From a virus, in IMG/VR virus record IMGVR_UViG_3300030106_005597, positions 2,959 to 59,216 of that record: a stretch of DNA of 56,258 bases; one strand, 5' to 3'. The position numbers and the translations under genes are program-made. Below, one piece after another: positions 54,014 through 56,258 of the stretch (position 1 is the stretch's first letter; each line of letters begins with the position of its first letter). The notes under the pieces are model-generated. The model ran no database searches. It was not told the origin of the DNA and saw only the letters and a program-made list of their open reading frames with translations.

Positions 54014-54599
54014 AGGCGATAGTATAGAATACGATTTAATCGAAAAGATTTGTAAACTAATCATGAGTGAAAATCCTTTTACTTGTGAGATTGGCGTAAG
54101 GTTAGGTAAAGGCTCACATACAATATTAGAATCACTAAAACATAAAAATCATTGGCATATAGGAATAGATCCATATGGCGATATAGACTATGATCATTTT
54201 GACAAAGACTCGACTGTACAACACACAAGTGGTGTTTCGCCTACTTATCCAAACTCAATGAAAACAACTTTACTTCAAAATTTGCATTTTGATAATTTTA
54301 CTTTATTTCAAATGAGTGATGATGATTTTATGTCAAGGTTTAGTGATGGTGTGCCAATTTATAAAGATAAAAGAGTTGTTAGAAATGATTATGATTTAGT
54401 GTTTTTAGATGGACCACATAAAACAATTGATGTTTTAAAAGAAATAATCTTTTTCGGAGAAAGGTTAAATATAAAAGGCTTTATAATTTTAGATGACTAT
54501 GAATCTTTTAAATCGCCTATGTGTGTACAGGTAGCTGAATTGATGAATATTAAACCTATGCATATCGGTAAAAATAAAATAGTATTAAGAAAATATTAA
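54006..54599 (+). CDS. SAM-dependent methyltransferase
   Basis: A 197-residue class I methyltransferase, close to the Methyltransf_24 type. Motif I is FTCEIGVRLGKGSHTIL (E-x-G-x-x-x-G-x-G/S), the acidic second strand is WHIGIDPYG, and motif IV is YDLVFLDGPHKTIDVLKEI, followed by GFIILDDYES. It overlaps both neighbours by a few bases. Such enzymes modify sugars, small molecules or proteins; a role with the two glycosyltransferases in surface modification is conceivable, yet they lie in different operons. Confidence 0.75.
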   Translation: MIEGDSIEYDLIEKICKLIMSENPFTCEIGVRLGKGSHTILESLKHKNHWHIGIDPYGDIDYDHFDKDSTVQHTSGVSPTYPNSMKTTLLQNLHFDNFTLFQMSDDDFMSRFSDGVPIYKDKRVVRNDYDLVFLDGPHKTIDVLKEIIFFGERLNIKGFIILDDYESFKSPMCVQVAELMNIKPMHIGKNKIVLRKY

Positions 54600-54817
54600 T
54601 GGATTTAAATACAATTTCACTACTTCAAAACTTAATTAAAAAGCGACTTGAGAGGTATAAAGAAGCCGCTATATATAGTGTTGACACCATCGACCAACTA
54701 CAATATGTTAGAGGGCAAATCAAATCTTTAGAAGATTTGCAACAGGAACTAAGAGACCTGCTGAACAAACAGGAGTTAGAAGATGACAATGTCCACGGTG
54801 AAACCGAAACGGGCTGA
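54599..54817 (+). CDS. Small coiled-coil protein
   Basis: A 72-residue protein, helical throughout (LLQNLIKKRLERYKEAAIYS, QLQYVRGQIKSLEDLQQELR) with an acidic end. It is a conserved small protein next to capsid genes in marine phages as I recall. The start follows the methyltransferase stop by overlap and the end overlaps the GroES gene by 35 bases. Possibly an assembly factor; unknown. Confidence 0.6.
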   Translation: MDLNTISLLQNLIKKRLERYKEAAIYSVDTIDQLQYVRGQIKSLEDLQQELRDLLNKQELEDDNVHGETETG

Positions 54818-55232
54818 CAAAAAACTTGAAGACTCGTATAAAAACGAAGAAGAAGTAAAAACAGTCCTTGATCCCAAATCAATAGATGACAAATTATTAG
54901 ATAGATTACCAACACCTACAGGTTACAGATTATTGGTATTACCATATGCTGGTCCTAAAAAAACAAAGGGTGGTATAATTTTATCTGATCAAACTGCAGA
55001 AACAATACAGATGACAACCGTCTGCGGTCTAGTCCTCAAAATGGGTAATCTTTGTTATAGAGACAAAGAAAAATTTCCGTTAGGGCCTTGGTGTAAACTA
55101 CACGAATGGATAATATTTAGTAGGTATGCTGGTTCAAGATTCAAAATTGAAGGTGGTGAAGTAAGAGTGTTGAATGATGATGAAGTTATTTCAACAATTA
55201 AAAATCCACGTGATATTTTGCACCATTACTAA
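54783..55232 (+). CDS. GroES-like co-chaperonin
   Basis: A 149-residue Cpn10-family protein: LPTPTGYRLLVLPYAGPKKT starts the domain, KGGIILSDQTAETIQMTTVC is the mobile-loop region, and VCGLVLKMG, WIIFSRYAGSRFKIEGGEVR and NDDEVIST complete the barrel. It has a charged extension of about 40 residues before the domain. Phage GroES relatives (T4 gp31, RB49 CocO) adapt host GroEL to fold the capsid protein. It lies immediately before the scaffold and the expected major capsid gene. GGAG precedes the ATG. Confidence 0.85.
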   Translation: MTMSTVKPKRADKKLEDSYKNEEEVKTVLDPKSIDDKLLDRLPTPTGYRLLVLPYAGPKKTKGGIILSDQTAETIQMTTVCGLVLKMGNLCYRDKEKFPLGPWCKLHEWIIFSRYAGSRFKIEGGEVRVLNDDEVISTIKNPRDILHHY

Positions 55233-55241
55233 GGAGGATAA

Positions 55242-56234
55242 ATGGCTGAAGAAAATAAATCTCCCGAAGTGGAGTTAGATACTGATGGTGTCAACGAAAC
55301 AAACGTTGATGTACCTGAAGCAAAAGAACCCGATGAATCTTTTGCTCAAAAAGAAGATGTTGACTTAGGTTACACAGATGTAACTGGTGGTAAAACAGCA
55401 AAAGAACTTTTACAGGAAGCTAAAGAAGAACCTAATGAACCTGAACCAAAGCAAGTAGAGCAAAAGGTTGAGGAGGATAAAGGTGATCTTGAAGAATATT
55501 CTGACAAAGTTCAAAAACGTATAAAAAAACTTACCTTTCAAATAAGAGAAGCTGAAAGAAGAGAAAAAGCAGCTCTTGAATATGCAAAAGGTATTAAGGA
55601 CAAGTACGACACTGTTGATAAAAAGCTTGATGAAACAGATACTAATTATCTCAAAGAGTATGACGCTAGAATTGATTCTGAAAGAGATAAAGCAAAAAAT
55701 AGTCTTAAATTAGCACTAGAAGCACAAGATGCTGAGCAGATTATGGAAGCTAATGATCAATTAACTAAACTAGCTGTTGAGAAAGAAAAAGTTTCAATGT
55801 CTCTAGGTGAAAAAGAGGCAAAGAAAAAAGATGCTGAATCACAACCTAGTCAACCTGTAGAACAACCTCAGGCACCAATTAGTCCAAAGGCTCAGAAATG
55901 GGCTGAAGACAATGATTGGTTTGGGACGGATAGAGTTCTGACAGGAGCTGCTATGAGTATACACGAAGAGCTTGTACAGCAGGGAATTGACGGGAATACT
56001 GATGAGTATTATAATCAAATAAACAAACGTATGAAGGAATATTTCCCTCAGAAGTTTGCCGAATCTTCAACTGAAGAACCAACAAAAGCTGCACCCGTCC
56101 AGAACGTGGCTTCTGTGAGTAGAAGATCAGGTGGACGCAAGTCTGTGAAGCTCACCAAATCACAGGTAGTTATCGCTAAGAAATTAGGGGTGCCACTAGA
56201 GGAATACGCAAAATACGTGAAGGAAGGAGTATAA
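55242..56234 (+). CDS. Capsid scaffolding protein
   Basis: A 330-residue acidic protein with a disordered N-terminus rich in Glu, Asp and Pro, a long coiled coil at about residues 85-200 (VQKRIKKLTFQIREAERREK and on), a Pro/Gln linker, and a C-terminal helix-rich part ending KSQVVIAKKLGVPLEEYAKY, typical of scaffolds that bind the capsid protein through a small C-terminal domain. It follows GroES by nine bases with an AGGAGG-like site. The next gene begins just after it. Confidence 0.8.
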   Translation: MAEENKSPEVELDTDGVNETNVDVPEAKEPDESFAQKEDVDLGYTDVTGGKTAKELLQEAKEEPNEPEPKQVEQKVEEDKGDLEEYSDKVQKRIKKLTFQIREAERREKAALEYAKGIKDKYDTVDKKLDETDTNYLKEYDARIDSERDKAKNSLKLALEAQDAEQIMEANDQLTKLAVEKEKVSMSLGEKEAKKKDAESQPSQPVEQPQAPISPKAQKWAEDNDWFGTDRVLTGAAMSIHEELVQQGIDGNTDEYYNQINKRMKEYFPQKFAESSTEEPTKAAPVQNVASVSRRSGGRKSVKLTKSQVVIAKKLGVPLEEYAKYVKEGV

Positions 56235-56236
56235 CA

Positions 56237-56258
56237 TGGAAAAAATAAAAACTTCACG
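56237..56258 (+). CDS. Start of next gene, cut by the window end
   Basis: An ATG at 56237 with AAGGAG upstream, followed by codons for MEKIKTS before the sequence stops. Position directly after the scaffold makes the major capsid protein, or a small protein before it, the obvious candidate; the fragment is too short to tell. Confidence 0.5.

Noticed and set aside
1-56258. tRNA genes and CRISPR arrays
   Set aside because: I found no cloverleaf with a T-loop GTTCGA-type sequence and no regularly spaced direct repeats with unique spacers; the tandem repeats present are too short or coding.

Overview
The window is most of the genome of an AT-rich, tailed double-stranded DNA phage. Almost every gene lies on the plus strand, packed with ATGA or TAATG overlaps. 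The protein families are ones I recognise from open-ocean phages of low-GC bacteria: 2OG-Fe(II) oxygenases, Lys/Gly-rich small virion proteins ending in GG-x-x-DYYKD, DUF3310, an AEP primase, a DUF5872-like protein and GroES. The head-tail genes suggest a podovirus-like particle: a large portal, two adaptor-type proteins, a 716-residue tail protein and two very large internal proteins. I see no integrase, repressor, T7-type RNA polymerase, tRNA or CRISPR. The host cannot be fixed from sequence alone; a marine alphaproteobacterium such as SAR11 is an inference.

Layout. 1-4.3 kb: small structural genes, then a run of membrane/coiled-coil proteins and an M15 peptidase (probable lysis cassette). 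4.3-16.6 kb: small basic proteins, adaptors, tail fibres with a 16-fold repeat protein and a collar domain, a minus-strand trio of 2OG oxygenases facing a plus-strand paralogue, and the 716-residue tail protein. 16.6-26.5 kb: two glycosyltransferases, a GNAT-like protein and the ejection-type proteins. 26.5-35.4 kb: replication module (PD-(D/E)XK nuclease, SNF2 helicase on the minus strand, AEP primase, UvrD-like helicase, DUF3310, family A polymerase with Leu at the 762-equivalent site). 35.4-45 kb: small early-type genes, ParB-like protein, a fifth 2OG oxygenase, small terminase, VRR-NUC nuclease, and a GC-rich, repeat- and hairpin-filled island at about 42.4-43.6 kb. 45.2-56.3 kb: large terminase, portal, a homing endonuclease without a normal start codon, holin, methyltransferase, GroES, scaffold. 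The window stops 22 bases into the next gene. No major capsid gene is seen, so it probably lies just outside the window, between the scaffold and the structural genes at position 1.

How it fits together. The primase, helicases, nuclease and PolA would copy the genome. TerS, TerL and portal package it, with GroES and the scaffold helping to fold and shape the capsid. Ejection proteins and adaptors complete the virion, and the membrane proteins plus M15 peptidase lyse the host. Promoters of the sigma-70 type are visible, and several put the expected transcript start on or within a few bases of the start codon, which suggests leaderless or nearly leaderless mRNAs. The most unusual parts are the GC-rich island, the TGTCCCT repeat array near 40.0 kb, a parS-like site inside polA and the start-less homing endonuclease.
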